Origin: JANXQZ01 sp038225555
Lineage (GTDB): Bacteria > Acidobacteriota > Terriglobia > Bryobacterales > Bryobacteraceae
Length of the DNA stretch: 64,000 nt
Direction: 5' to 3'
Assembly: GCA_038225555.1 (NCBI GenBank)
Contig: JBBRRB010000001.1
Location: 1 to 64,000 of the forward strand
In this document: positions 1-9,029 of the stretch, piece after piece
Numbering within the stretch: position 1 is the first letter of the stretch
Layout of the letters: the number at the start of each line of letters is the position of its first letter
Translations under genes and position numbers: made by a program
The notes under the pieces: model-generated
Told to the model about the DNA's origin: nothing
The model's input: only the letters and a program-made list of their open reading frames with translations
Database searches by the model: none

Positions 1-1
1 C

Positions 2-100
2 GGCGTCAAAGTGTCCGACAAGGAACTCTCGGAAATCAATATCCACCGCGACAAGTTCCACGGCGACTGGAACTATTGCATTAAACCGCGACTCTCCTAA
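2..100 (+). CDS. ISAzo13-type transposase, C-terminal end (cut by window edge)
   Basis: Only the last 32 codons are inside the window, ending in TAA at 98-100. They read through INIHRDKFHGDWNYCIKP. From memory, an RDxFHGxWNYxI-P tail is characteristic of ISAzo13-family transposases; the rest of the protein lies to the left, so its integrity cannot be judged. The right end of the element probably falls within the next 30-60 bases, but I cannot define its terminal repeat without the left end. Family assignment rests on one short motif and is moderately sure. Confidence 0.55.
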   Translation, partial: GVKVSDKELSEINIHRDKFHGDWNYCIKPRLS

Positions 101-130
101 ATCGGCAATGTTATTTTGTTACAAGCCCTA

Positions 131-169
131 AGTGCCATTGGGCACTCAGTTGCTAGGTCAGGCCCTAGC
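131..169. terminator. Two adjacent stem-loops between convergent genes
   Basis: AGTGCC (131-136) pairs with GGCACT (141-146) across a 4-base loop, and GCTAGG (152-157) pairs with CCTAGC (164-169) across 6 bases. There is no clear T-run. They sit between the transposase end and the stop codon of the leftward gene, so they could act as a bidirectional terminator or belong to the end of the insertion element. Confidence 0.3.
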
Positions 170-1364
170 TGACGGCCTGGGATAGCAAGGCGCAGGCCTC
201 GATTTCGGCTTGATGAATCTTCCGTATCCTTTGCTGCAGATCGACGAACAGCGCAGGCCGGTCATTCGCGGTTAGCGGAGGATTGGCCGCGACCTCCTTC
301 AGCGCCGTTTCGATGCTCTCCGAAGTTTCCTGAACCCATGGCCCGGCACCCTGCTCTGCAAACACTGTGTGCCTCTTCCTGACCAACTCGCGGAGAGCCT
401 GCAAGGGAGCTATCGCCGCTGGCAGGAAGGCATCCGCTAGACCGTGCCAGTCCTCGGCTAAAGCCCGATATTTCGCAGCAGCGTCCGACAAGGCGCTCAG
501 TCCCGTGATTGGGGCCGCCTGCTCAAGGAAGTCGGCATACATTCCGCGAAATGCCGCGCCAGGAGTTTGGTAGGTCTCGATGTACGCGAATGACCAGCGC
601 AGCGCGCCGTAGAAATAACCATCCCCTTCCGCGAACACCTGAGGCCACCCTTTCTTGTCCTTCGGGTTGTTCACCAGGTCGCCCCATTTGGCGATCGCGG
701 GCAGCCCGAAATTAGATATCTTCGGGTTATTTAATTCATTGAGGCACGCGTGAATGCCGCTCAAAATGGCGGCCTTGAGGTCGATCTTCTTCTTGGGTTT
801 CTCCACCGTCAACAGCCGATTTTTGTTGGAGCTGATCCGCGAACGCGCGTTCGCTAGTTCCTCCAGCGTTACCGTCACTCCAGTGGGCGCGCGGTCTGCG
901 AGGTAGGCGAGATTTTTCTTCTCGTCCAGCCCATAGACGACGATAAAGTGATAAACCATGCCGCTGAGGCTCTTGGGAAGATATGCGTACGGCAAGTTGG
1001 CGAGGTCCACCCAGGTGATCGCGGGGTGGCCGGACGCGATCGCCTCGTTAAGATTCTTTGCCGCCGCCTTGACTCCGGCTGTTTCCGTAAATGCGTGGGG
1101 CACCCCGAGCCGCAGGCAGAGTTGCTCGAGATACTGCTTTGGGTTCTGCCACAGGTAGCGTGTCCCAATATAGACATTGGCCTGCTTGCCGAACTCGAAC
1201 AAGAAATATCCGCCGCCGATTCCCCCGCCGATTCCGAGCAGCATAGTCTCCGAGAAGGGTTTGCCATCCTGCGGCGAGAGGATGCCGTGATATTCCAGCA
1301 GGTGCGCGAGGCTGGCCGTTTCCGGATTCATGCCGCCGAACTGCGCGTATTTCTTGAGGATCAT
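165..1364 (-). CDS. BtrH N-terminal domain / DUF4872-type protein, catalytic Cys apparently missing
   Basis: A 399-residue protein. Residues ~5-170 resemble the BtrH_N domain (named after the butirosin biosynthesis acyltransferase BtrH, papain-like fold): a start like FGGMNPETASLAHLLEYHG, a glycine-rich GIGGGIGGGY stretch near residue 45, and a later HFIVVYG segment. The C-terminal ~200 residues are helical and DUF4872-like. In relatives I remember, the first motif carries His-Cys where this one has Asn-Pro, so the usual nucleophile may be absent. There is no signal peptide. It lies 5 bp downstream of the O-methyltransferase on the same strand and is probably co-transcribed. Its substrate is unknown. 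Confidence 0.6.
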   Translation of the reverse strand: MILKKYAQFGGMNPETASLAHLLEYHGILSPQDGKPFSETMLLGIGGGIGGGYFLFEFGKQANVYIGTRYLWQNPKQYLEQLCLRLGVPHAFTETAGVKAAAKNLNEAIASGHPAITWVDLANLPYAYLPKSLSGMVYHFIVVYGLDEKKNLAYLADRAPTGVTVTLEELANARSRISSNKNRLLTVEKPKKKIDLKAAILSGIHACLNELNNPKISNFGLPAIAKWGDLVNNPKDKKGWPQVFAEGDGYFYGALRWSFAYIETYQTPGAAFRGMYADFLEQAAPITGLSALSDAAAKYRALAEDWHGLADAFLPAAIAPLQALRELVRKRHTVFAEQGAGPWVQETSESIETALKEVAANPPLTANDRPALFVDLQQRIRKIHQAEIEACALLSQAVS

Positions 1365-1369
1365 CGCCT

Positions 1370-2032
1370 CTATCTCCGCACCGCGAGCATGACCCCGTCC
1401 GCGATCGGGAGAAGGCTTGCTTGCACTCTTTCATCCCGCGCGATCGTATCATTGACTTCGCGAATCGCAAGCGTATTCTCATCCTTGGCTTCCGGGTCGA
1501 TCACCCTGCCCTGCTGGAGCATATTGTCGAGAGCAATCAAGCCTCCCCGGCGAACCAGGCGCAGCGCGTGTTCATAGTAGTGCTTGTAGCTGGTCTTGTC
1601 GGCATCGATGAAAGCGAAATCGAAACTGTCTGCATGCCCTTCTTCAACCAGCTTGCCGACCGTCTCAATTGCCGGACCGATGCGCAGATCTATCTTGTCT
1701 TCCACGCCCGCTTCCTTCCAATACCGGCGCGCAGTCTTGGTGAATTCCTCGCTGATGTCGCACGCTATCAGGCGGCCGTCCGGAGGCAGCGCCAACGCGA
1801 CGCAGAGGGAACTATACCCGGTGAAAACTCCGACTTCGAGAACCTTCCTCGCTCCGGTTGCACGCACCAGCAGTCCAAACAATTCGCCCTGCTCGGGAGG
1901 AATTTGCATGATCGCCTGGGGGTGCGAAGCCGTCTCCTCGCGCAAACGCCCCAGGATCTCGGGCTCGCGCAAAGAGTGCGCCACCACGTACTGATGAATC
2001 CTGCTGTCGAGCAGGTATGATTTATCCGCCAT
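1370..2032 (-). CDS. Class I SAM-dependent O-methyltransferase (Methyltransf_3 / COG4122)
   Basis: About 220 residues from the ATG at 2032 (MADKSYLLD); an in-frame ATG at 2041 is also possible. The SAM-binding motif VLEVGVFTGYSSL, the acidic IACDISEE, and FDFAFIDADKTSYKHYYEHAL followed by GGLIALDN match caffeoyl-CoA O-methyltransferase-type enzymes, which methylate catechol-like hydroxyls using a divalent metal. The acceptor is unknown. The start is only ~12 bp from the divergent dipeptidase start. A TAGAAT hexamer (2045-2040, minus strand) sits 7 bases upstream of the ATG, so the transcript may be nearly leaderless. Forms a likely two-gene unit with the BtrH-like gene. Confidence 0.85.
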   Translation of the reverse strand: MADKSYLLDSRIHQYVVAHSLREPEILGRLREETASHPQAIMQIPPEQGELFGLLVRATGARKVLEVGVFTGYSSLCVALALPPDGRLIACDISEEFTKTARRYWKEAGVEDKIDLRIGPAIETVGKLVEEGHADSFDFAFIDADKTSYKHYYEHALRLVRRGGLIALDNMLQQGRVIDPEAKDENTLAIREVNDTIARDERVQASLLPIADGVMLAVRR

Positions 2033-2044
2033 AATGGTCATTCT

Positions 2045-3250
2045 ATGAAAGCACATTGCAAGCGGGGTTTCCATATTTTGCTGGCGAGCGTCGCTACCGT
2101 CTCATGCCTGAGTCCGCAGGCGGTCAAAGTCTCCGAGGCCGAAGTCATGCGCGTACACAAGTCAGCGCTGCTCATCGACACGCATAACGACATTACGAGC
2201 CGCACGGTGGACGGTTACGACATCGGCCAGAACAAAGGGGACGGACACACCAACATCGCGGGGCTGCGCGCTGGTGGAGTGGGCGCGCAGTTCTTCGCCG
2301 TCTTCGTGGGCGCGAACTACGTGAAGGACAATCATTCCGCCAACCGCGCCCTGCAGATGATCGATACGGTTCGTCACGACATCATTGAAAAATACCCGGC
2401 CCATTTCAAATTTTCGTTGTCCGCCGACGACATCGAGGCGGCTCACAAGGAAGGCAAGATCGGGGCGCTGATGGGCATTGAGGGCGGACACGCGATCGAG
2501 GACAGTCTGCGCCTGCTGCGCGACTTTTATGCGCTCGGAATCCGCTACATGACCCTGACGCATTCGAACACGAACAACTGGGCGGATTCGTCAGGCGATA
2601 TGGACAAAGCTGGAGTGAAACATCACGACGGGCTCACCGATTTCGGCAAAGAAGTGGTGCGGGAGATGAATCGTTTGGGCATGATGGTGGACATTTCGCA
2701 TGTAGCGGACAAAACGTTCTGGGATGCGCTCGAGGTGAGCACTGCGCCACCCTTCGCTTCTCATTCATCCTGCAGGGCCGTCGCCAACGCTCCGCGCAAC
2801 ATGACAGACGAAATGATCCAGGCGCTAGCGAAGAAGGGTGGCGTGGTGCAGATTAACTTCTCGTGCGATTTTCTGTCGCAGGCTTCTGCGGATGCCACCA
2901 AGGCGTTGATGCCCAGGATGGCTGCGCCCCGCCCCGAGAACTTCCAGGCCTTAATGGCGGAGTACCGAAAATCGGTGCCGCCGGCGACGCTCGCGGACGT
3001 GGTGGCGCATATCGATCATGCGGTAAAGATCGGCGGCGTGGACGCCGTGGGGATCGGCAGCGATTTCGACGGGATATTCTGCGCTCCGACGGGACTGGAG
3101 GATGTGTCAAAGTTTCCTAATCTAACGCGTGCGCTGTTGGAGAAAGGGTATTCGGAGAAAGATATTCGCAAGATTTATGGGGGGAATTTGCTGAGGGTGA
3201 TGCGGGCAGTGGAAGCGGAGAGCGTCAGGCTGCGTGGCGCTGGGCGCTAG
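2045..3250 (+). CDS. Exported membrane dipeptidase, peptidase family M19
   Basis: 401 residues with an N-terminal signal sequence ending near SCLS; the Cys at ~21 could be a lipoprotein site, though the lipobox is imperfect. The metal-binding IDTHNDI, the GIEGGHAI stretch, MTLTHSNTN, VDISHVADKTFWD and SHSSCRAV are the standard renal-dipeptidase motifs of a di-zinc M19 enzyme, which hydrolyses dipeptides with some tolerance for D-residues at the second position. It likely acts in the periplasm on peptides released by the M28 peptidases of this organism. Divergent from the O-methyltransferase with start codons nearly touching. Confidence 0.92.
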   Translation: MKAHCKRGFHILLASVATVSCLSPQAVKVSEAEVMRVHKSALLIDTHNDITSRTVDGYDIGQNKGDGHTNIAGLRAGGVGAQFFAVFVGANYVKDNHSANRALQMIDTVRHDIIEKYPAHFKFSLSADDIEAAHKEGKIGALMGIEGGHAIEDSLRLLRDFYALGIRYMTLTHSNTNNWADSSGDMDKAGVKHHDGLTDFGKEVVREMNRLGMMVDISHVADKTFWDALEVSTAPPFASHSSCRAVANAPRNMTDEMIQALAKKGGVVQINFSCDFLSQASADATKALMPRMAAPRPENFQALMAEYRKSVPPATLADVVAHIDHAVKIGGVDAVGIGSDFDGIFCAPTGLEDVSKFPNLTRALLEKGYSEKDIRKIYGGNLLRVMRAVEAESVRLRGAGR

Positions 3251-3280
3251 TTGTTACGATCAGGCGAAGTAGCCGCGGCG

Positions 3281-3382
3281 TCACAGATAAATCAGCATGA
3301 CCGTCTGCTCGCGGGTGATCGAATCCAGATCGCGGGCAAGCTGATCATGCAGTAGCGCAAAAAAGCCAATGGAGCGTTTCAT
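3281..3382 (-). CDS. Possible 33-residue small protein
   Basis: An open frame from ATG at 3382 to TGA at 3281 encodes a hydrophobic start (MKRSIGFFALLHDQLA) and ends TVMLIYL. It lies alone in the gap between the dipeptidase and selB. No good ribosome binding site precedes it and I recognise no family; it could be chance or a relic of a longer gene. Confidence 0.2.
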   Translation of the reverse strand: MKRSIGFFALLHDQLARDLDSITREQTVMLIYL

Positions 3383-3431
3383 GGGGTCTTAAGTCTGCCA
3401 GTTTATCAAGAGCGCGATCAGGGGATCGCGC

Positions 3432-3448
3432 GCGGACGAGGCGTCCGC
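3432..3448. terminator. Perfect 7-bp palindromic hairpin between convergent genes
   Basis: GCGGACG (3432-3438) and CGTCCGC (3442-3448) pair perfectly around AGG. It lies just past the selB stop codon, between two convergent genes, and lacks a T-run. It may be a Rho-independent-like bidirectional terminator or a copy of a dispersed palindromic extragenic repeat. Confidence 0.4.
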
Positions 3449-3464
3449 CCCACTTTGTAATCAG

Positions 3465-5324
3465 TTAGAGTACGATCCGCGTATCTCCATCGCGGCGCGT
3501 AACCCGTTCCCGATCGAGAAACTCCAGCAAAGGGATGGCGTACTTGCGCGAGATCCCCGTCCAATCCTTAAATTCAGACACGGCGAAACGCTCCCCCTTG
3601 CGCGCCGCCAGCAGCAAACGCAGGGTCGCAATCGCCGAGGAATGAAACACGAGTTCGTCGCTCAAGCGGACCAGCTTGTGTTCGCGAAGCAGGATTTGCA
3701 GCAGCGATTTAGCGCGTGCCGACTCAACTCCCGATCTTGCGAGCACTTCCGCCGTGGCTGGGACGGCCAAGCCAGCCGCCTCGAAAGCACCTTCGATTTT
3801 CGCAAGCGCCTCTGCTTCATCTTGCTTCAACGCTACTTTGTGAGATGCCAAGTGCAGCGCATCCCCCCTTGACGAAATCGTCTTCGAGAGCGAAAGCAAA
3901 GCGTCGAGCAGGAAGGCAGGAGCGGACGGAAGGATCCTGGTTCGTAGATCCTCTTTCGATAACCCAGCCAGAAGAGGCTTGTCTCGGTGGAACTGCTTCA
4001 GCGCATTCTGCAAAGCGTCCAGCTTCGATTGGGCCCACTTGGCGTCCACGAGCCAGAATCGGGGTTCGGTGAAGGCGATCAGCGAAGGGGCCTTGGCTGC
4101 CGGCAAAATTTCGCTCTTCAGGAGCCCCGTCCTGGCTACTAATTCCGGGAACCCCATGCCAAACTTCGATTCAGCCACCAGGAGCGATATGCGATCGTCG
4201 ATCCCGCCGTGCTCCAGCGCCTGCATGCGGTCGACACCCGAACGTCTCGGCGGCGCGATATCGAGAACCGTTCCACCCGCAATCGTGATTACGGGCGAGA
4301 ACATCCGCAGGATAAAGCGATCCCCCGGAAGCATTAGCAGCGGTTCTCGAAGCGTTAAGCGGACGTAAGACCGCGACCCGGGCTGAATCGCCTCTGGTCC
4401 TTCCAACGACCGAATCGAGCCCTCCACCTCGGCAGTTCCCGCGTGAAAATGCACCGGTGCACGATTCTTGAGAGGCTTCGCGGATGGCAGAAGGTCCAGC
4501 ACGCAATCGATGCTTCTGGTGGAGGTGAAGCGATCCGCTTCGGCTAGCGTCATCCCTCGCGCGAGCTCCGAGGGTTCGATCCCGGCAAGATTTAGCGCTG
4601 TCCGCTGTCCGGCGGAAGCCCGCAATACGGGGCTGCCATGCGTTTGAATTCCGCGCACTCGGAGCGGTCTCCGCTGGGGGAACAACTCGACCTCTTGCTC
4701 CACCTTCACCGATCCCGAAACGAGCGTTCCGGTGACAACGGTGCCGAATCCGCGCATGGAAAAAGCCCGATCGATCGGCAGCCTGAAGTAGCGCGAGGAA
4801 TCCTTCTCGCGAACCTCACCGGCAATGCGCACCAACTCCGTACGCAATTCGTCTAGCCCGGCTCCTGTGGCCGCGCTGACAGCTACGATGGGAGCCCCTT
4901 CCAGGAACGATCCGCGCACGAATTCGTCGGCTTCCAGTCTCACCAGTTCGAGGATGTCGCTATCCACCAAGTCGGATTTCGTGAGCACGATGATTCCTCT
5001 GGGAATATGGAGTAGTTGGCAGATGTCGAAATGTTCGCGCGTTTGGGGCTTGATGGATTCATCGGTCGCGATGACGAATAGGACGAGATCAATCCCGCCA
5101 ACGCCTGCGAGCATATTTTTGATGAACCTTTCATGGCCGGGGACGTCTACAAAACCGATGCGCAAATTTGGGGAAAGGTCGAGGTGTGCGAAGCCCAAAT
5201 CGATGGAGATCCCGCGCTCCTTTTCCTCTTTCAGACGATCAGTGTCGGTGCCGGTCAGCGCCCGAACCAGGGCCGTCTTGCCGTGGTCAATGTGGCCCGC
5301 CGTTCCGGCGATGACATTCTTCAT
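3465..5324 (-). CDS. selB: Selenocysteine-specific translation elongation factor SelB
   Basis: 619 residues from the ATG at 5324 (MKNVIAGTAGHIDHGK); an in-frame ATG at 5339 is an alternative. The N-terminus is an EF-Tu-like GTPase: GHIDHGKTALV (P-loop), RGISIDLGF (switch I), DVPGHERF (G3), TKSD (G4). Domains II/III follow, then a long C-terminal winged-helix region that reads the SECIS hairpin. It delivers Sec-tRNA to in-frame UGA codons, so the organism should make at least one selenoprotein. selA, selC or selD are not in the window. Its start overlaps by 14 bp the start of the divergent VWFA gene. Confidence 0.95.
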   Translation of the reverse strand: MKNVIAGTAGHIDHGKTALVRALTGTDTDRLKEEKERGISIDLGFAHLDLSPNLRIGFVDVPGHERFIKNMLAGVGGIDLVLFVIATDESIKPQTREHFDICQLLHIPRGIIVLTKSDLVDSDILELVRLEADEFVRGSFLEGAPIVAVSAATGAGLDELRTELVRIAGEVREKDSSRYFRLPIDRAFSMRGFGTVVTGTLVSGSVKVEQEVELFPQRRPLRVRGIQTHGSPVLRASAGQRTALNLAGIEPSELARGMTLAEADRFTSTRSIDCVLDLLPSAKPLKNRAPVHFHAGTAEVEGSIRSLEGPEAIQPGSRSYVRLTLREPLLMLPGDRFILRMFSPVITIAGGTVLDIAPPRRSGVDRMQALEHGGIDDRISLLVAESKFGMGFPELVARTGLLKSEILPAAKAPSLIAFTEPRFWLVDAKWAQSKLDALQNALKQFHRDKPLLAGLSKEDLRTRILPSAPAFLLDALLSLSKTISSRGDALHLASHKVALKQDEAEALAKIEGAFEAAGLAVPATAEVLARSGVESARAKSLLQILLREHKLVRLSDELVFHSSAIATLRLLLAARKGERFAVSEFKDWTGISRKYAIPLLEFLDRERVTRRDGDTRIVL

Positions 5325-6258
5325 AGCGTCGATTCTCATCCTACTATTCACTGTGAACGGTCCCGCGATGCGCGCCCAGGATGCTACCGCTTCCGATACG
5401 CCCACCTTCCGCACCGGCGTCGCGGATGTTCGCGTGGACGTCCAGGTGACAGCCGACGGCAAACTGATCAACAATCTGACTCAGCAGGATTTCACCGTTA
5501 ACGACCAAGGGCAGGAGCAAAAGATCGTATACTTCGGGCGGGACTCGGAGCCTCTTTCGCTCGTGCTATTGCTCGATATCAGCGGAAGCATGCGCAAGTG
5601 GGTGGAGCGAATCTCGAACACTGCTCGGGAGGCGCTGAGCTATCTTCGCCCAGGCGACCGCGTAGCCATTCTCGTTTTCGGGAAGGGCATGCAGGTTCAC
5701 CAGAAGTTCAGCGACAACATCGCCGAGAGCGCTCGACAGATCGGAAGCGCGGTTCAAGACCACGACCTCGGAGCCGGTACATACATCAATCAATCCGTGG
5801 CGTCGGCTGCGGAGTACATGCGCAAGAACGCCGGGCCGACAGGCCGCCGCGCGATTTTGATTCTGACGGACAATTTAAGCCTAACTTATCAGTTCTCCGA
5901 TGAACAGGTTTTGCGCGCGCTGAACGAATCCGACTCGGTGTTGAATGCGATCGTGGTAGGCCGTGCAATTCGCCCCTCTCCGCCCAAACCGGGCGTCTAT
6001 CTGAATCCCGACTTCACGCCGGCTGATGTTTTCAAGCTGTCGGAAGAGACTGGCGGAGAGGCGGTAAAGGCAGATCGACCGGACACTTCCTTTCGTGAAA
6101 TGATCGAGCGAATCCGGACAAGGTACGTCTTGGCGTATCACGCTCCGGGCGGGGCCGTTGGATCGTTCCGGAATATTTCGGTGCATCTTGCGGGGGAGGG
6201 ATATAAAAAATATCCATGGGCGGATATTCGGGCGCGCCGGGGATACTATGTGCACTAG
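5311..6258 (+). CDS. Exported VWFA-domain protein (Acidobacteria-type)
   Basis: 315 residues from ATG 5311. A strong signal peptide (MTFFIASILILLFTVN, cleavage after AMRAQ) is followed by a short beta domain (~35-80: VDVQVTADGKLINNLTQQDF) and a von Willebrand A domain with an intact MIDAS motif DISGSM (DxSxS variant) and a later LTDN. This is the VWFA-related architecture frequent in Acidobacteria, an exported protein-interaction module with unknown partners. The open frame extends upstream to 4825, but that part is antisense to selB and does not read like protein; the signal peptide decides the start. Confidence 0.85.
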   Translation: MTFFIASILILLFTVNGPAMRAQDATASDTPTFRTGVADVRVDVQVTADGKLINNLTQQDFTVNDQGQEQKIVYFGRDSEPLSLVLLLDISGSMRKWVERISNTAREALSYLRPGDRVAILVFGKGMQVHQKFSDNIAESARQIGSAVQDHDLGAGTYINQSVASAAEYMRKNAGPTGRRAILILTDNLSLTYQFSDEQVLRALNESDSVLNAIVVGRAIRPSPPKPGVYLNPDFTPADVFKLSEETGGEAVKADRPDTSFREMIERIRTRYVLAYHAPGGAVGSFRNISVHLAGEGYKKYPWADIRARRGYYVH

Positions 6259-6415
6259 ACGTAGCTGCTGACGCCAGCCAAAGCACCACTAGTCGCGCAC
6301 GCTAAAAGTTGCTGCTATACCGACACTCATTTGTGACAATATCGAAATCTTGCTGTCATCTTCGGCCGATACACTGATCCTAATCCGCAGTTAACACCCA
6401 AGGATTGAGGCTGAC

Positions 6416-8866
6416 ATGACCCATATCAGAAGTATGTTTGCAGTTGTTGTGTGCCTGGCTGTTGTCAGCGCAGTGCCGGTCGCTTTGCGGGCACAGGCGG
6501 ACACGTCAGGAACGGCAACAATCACCGGAACGGTCCTAGACCCGTCCGGCAACACCATCCAACAGGCGGCTGTTGCCGTTAAGAACGAAGCGTCAGGTTC
6601 AGTTCGAAGTGCAACCACCGGATCCGATGGGCGTTTTGCCATCAGCAACCTTCCCGCCGGGGTGTATTCAGTCGACGTTGCCGCAGCCGGTTTCTCGGTC
6701 GACAGCCGCACGGGTGTGAAACTTGCCTCTGGCGCAAGCGTTACCCTTCCGATTTCGATGCAGGTGGCGAGCGTTTCTCAAACGGTCACCGTGGAGGCCG
6801 CGGTCACGCTGGCGGTGGAGGCCGCGCCCTCGCAGTCGTCGCTCGCCGCAAAGAGCGCTGAATCGGTGATTAGCTCGACTTACATCCGCAATTTTATTTC
6901 GCCGACGGGAGACTACTCCGACGTGCTCCAAATGTCGCCGGGAACGTTCAGCGTGAGCCCCAACGGCCCGGGCCTGGGCGATACGAAGACGTTCTTCCGA
7001 GGCTTCAAAGACGGCTTCTACAATATGACGTTCGATGGGATTCCATTTAACGACACGAACGATCCCACGCACCACTCCTGGGTCTGGTTCCCCACGCCCT
7101 TTATCGGCAGCACCGTATTCGATCGCAGTCCGGGGGACGCCACCTCAATCGGACCGTCGAACTCCGGGGGATCGATCAACCTCTTGTCGCGCGAAGCGAC
7201 GGTCGATCAAGACATTCAAGCAACTTTCTCCTACGGGTCTTTCAATACCCGCATGCTGAGTCTCGATTATGATTCAGGCCTGTTTGGCGGCCCAAACAAG
7301 AAATCAAGCTTGCTGCTCAACGCTCACAATCTCAGGTCGGACGGCTACCAGACATACAATTATCAGGAACGCTGGGCCGGGACGGCGAAGTATCAATACA
7401 GGTTCTCCGAGAAGACTGTCCTGACGGCCTTTACGGGCGTGGTGGATTTGGCTTCGAACACGCCCAACGTTAAGGGTCCGACGCGTGCGCAGGTTGCGCA
7501 ATTCGGCGACAACTATCTCTTGAATAACAATCCAAACGATCCGCTTTATTACAAATTCAATTTCTACCAAATCCCCACCGATTTCGAATATGTGGGCCTG
7601 CATTCCGACCTGGGCCGCGGCTGGAGCTTGGACGATAAAGCTTATTCGAACCGGTATTACAATCACCAGCAGTACAACAACGGCGCCAGCGTCACCACGA
7701 CCAGCGCGACTGACAAGCTGAACAGCTATAGAAAATACGGGAATATTGCCTCGCTAAGCCAAGAATCCAGATGGGGAGTCTTTCGAGCGGGTTTCTGGTA
7801 CGAACGGGCAAATACGGATCGTTTCCAGACTCCAGTGGATCCCCGGACGTTTGTGGACTTGTTGACACCCAACTTCCACGAAAAGTTCATCACACAGTCG
7901 GCGCAGCCGTTCGCCCAATATGAATTTCGCGTGACGAAAAGGTTGACGGTCACGGGCGGATTTAAGATGTCCAACTACAACGTCCACTTAAATCAGTTCG
8001 CGGATAATGGCAAGACTATCGGCTGTTTACGCGGAAAAGTGACCGCCGGTATCTGCAGCGGAGGGCTCGCCTTCGTCAGCCATACTGCGAACTACAGAGC
8101 CTGGCAGCCAACCTTCGATGCGCGTTACCGGCTGAAAAATAACTGGTCCGTTTATACTCAGTACGCAACCGGCAACGTGATCCCGCCCAGCAACGTGTTT
8201 GACGTTAAGAATGCGGTTATTGCCGTTACGCCCAAGCCCACGCAAACCAAGACGTTCCAGTTCGGCTCAGTGTTGAAAACCAATCGGTTCACGCTGGATG
8301 CCGACGCGTATTTCATCAGGGCAGCGAACGCGTACGCATCGGCGCCCGACTCGAACGGCGAGCCAGTCTACTACGCCACCGCAGACACTCACACTATGGG
8401 TTTCGAGGCGGAGGGCAATGTGGTGATCGGCTGGGGCCTCTTTCTCTACGGCAACGGAACGATTGGGTCGGCGAAGTATGCGGACACTCACTTGTGGGTA
8501 GCAAACTCCCCCCACGATACGGAGACTGTGGGCCTAACCTACCTGCATAAGAATTGGGACATTGGGTTTTTCAATAAGCGCATCGGTCGAATGTACAACG
8601 ATAATGGCAGCGCCAACCAAGCTATTGCGCTGGATCCCTTCAACATCACCAACTTATTTTTCAACTACACGGTGAAGCAGGCATCCTTCTTGCGGGGCAC
8701 CAAGTTCCGGGTCGGTTTCAACAATCTGTTCGACCAGCACAATATTGTCGGGATCGCACCCGCTTCGACCGCTAGTTCGCTCCCCGCGCCGGGCGATTTC
8801 CTGACTCTGATGGCGGGGCGCAGCGTTTCGGTGTCGATGACGTTAGGCTACGCGCCGAAGCGTTAA
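6416..8866 (+). CDS. TonB-dependent outer-membrane receptor with N-terminal carboxypeptidase-regulatory-like domain
   Basis: 816 residues. A signal peptide (cleavage after ALRAQA, ~28) is followed by a CarboxypepD_reg-like beta sandwich (~35-115: GTVLDPSGNTIQQAAVAV), a plug domain (~140-250, including GGSINLLSR) and a C-terminal 22-strand barrel ending in SVSMTLGYAPKR. These receptors import large ligands such as siderophores or oligosaccharides using TonB energy. The DPFNITNLFFNYT and FRVGFNNLFDQHN stretches near the end resemble siderophore-type receptors, but the ligand cannot be told. A GAGG at about 6406 could serve as ribosome binding site. Confidence 0.9.
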   Translation: MTHIRSMFAVVVCLAVVSAVPVALRAQADTSGTATITGTVLDPSGNTIQQAAVAVKNEASGSVRSATTGSDGRFAISNLPAGVYSVDVAAAGFSVDSRTGVKLASGASVTLPISMQVASVSQTVTVEAAVTLAVEAAPSQSSLAAKSAESVISSTYIRNFISPTGDYSDVLQMSPGTFSVSPNGPGLGDTKTFFRGFKDGFYNMTFDGIPFNDTNDPTHHSWVWFPTPFIGSTVFDRSPGDATSIGPSNSGGSINLLSREATVDQDIQATFSYGSFNTRMLSLDYDSGLFGGPNKKSSLLLNAHNLRSDGYQTYNYQERWAGTAKYQYRFSEKTVLTAFTGVVDLASNTPNVKGPTRAQVAQFGDNYLLNNNPNDPLYYKFNFYQIPTDFEYVGLHSDLGRGWSLDDKAYSNRYYNHQQYNNGASVTTTSATDKLNSYRKYGNIASLSQESRWGVFRAGFWYERANTDRFQTPVDPRTFVDLLTPNFHEKFITQSAQPFAQYEFRVTKRLTVTGGFKMSNYNVHLNQFADNGKTIGCLRGKVTAGICSGGLAFVSHTANYRAWQPTFDARYRLKNNWSVYTQYATGNVIPPSNVFDVKNAVIAVTPKPTQTKTFQFGSVLKTNRFTLDADAYFIRAANAYASAPDSNGEPVYYATADTHTMGFEAEGNVVIGWGLFLYGNGTIGSAKYADTHLWVANSPHDTETVGLTYLHKNWDIGFFNKRIGRMYNDNGSANQAIALDPFNITNLFFNYTVKQASFLRGTKFRVGFNNLFDQHNIVGIAPASTASSLPAPGDFLTLMAGRSVSVSMTLGYAPKR

Positions 8867-8876
8867 TCGTTTCAAG

Positions 8877-8898
8877 AAGAGCCGCCTCTTACATTTTT
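8877..8898 (+). terminator. Intrinsic terminator after the TonB receptor
   Basis: AAGAG (8877-8881) pairs with CTCTT (8886-8890) across CCGC and is followed by a T-rich run at 8893-8898, 11 bases past the receptor stop codon. The short stem makes it modest in strength. Confidence 0.5.
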
Positions 8899-9029
8899 TA
8901 TTCGAGGTTGTTGGAGTTCCTCACCGGCGTCGATCACCGCGCCTCGCTCCCCAGCGTTGCGTTGGCACCTCCCGAAATGCCAGGATTTAAGTTGACCCTC
9001 CGCTCGAATCGATCGCTCCGCGCCAGCTG

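Noticed and set aside
4825..5310. Upstream extension of the VWFA gene frame
   Set aside because: It is antisense to selB, Ser/Arg-rich, and would bury a clear signal peptide that begins at 5311.
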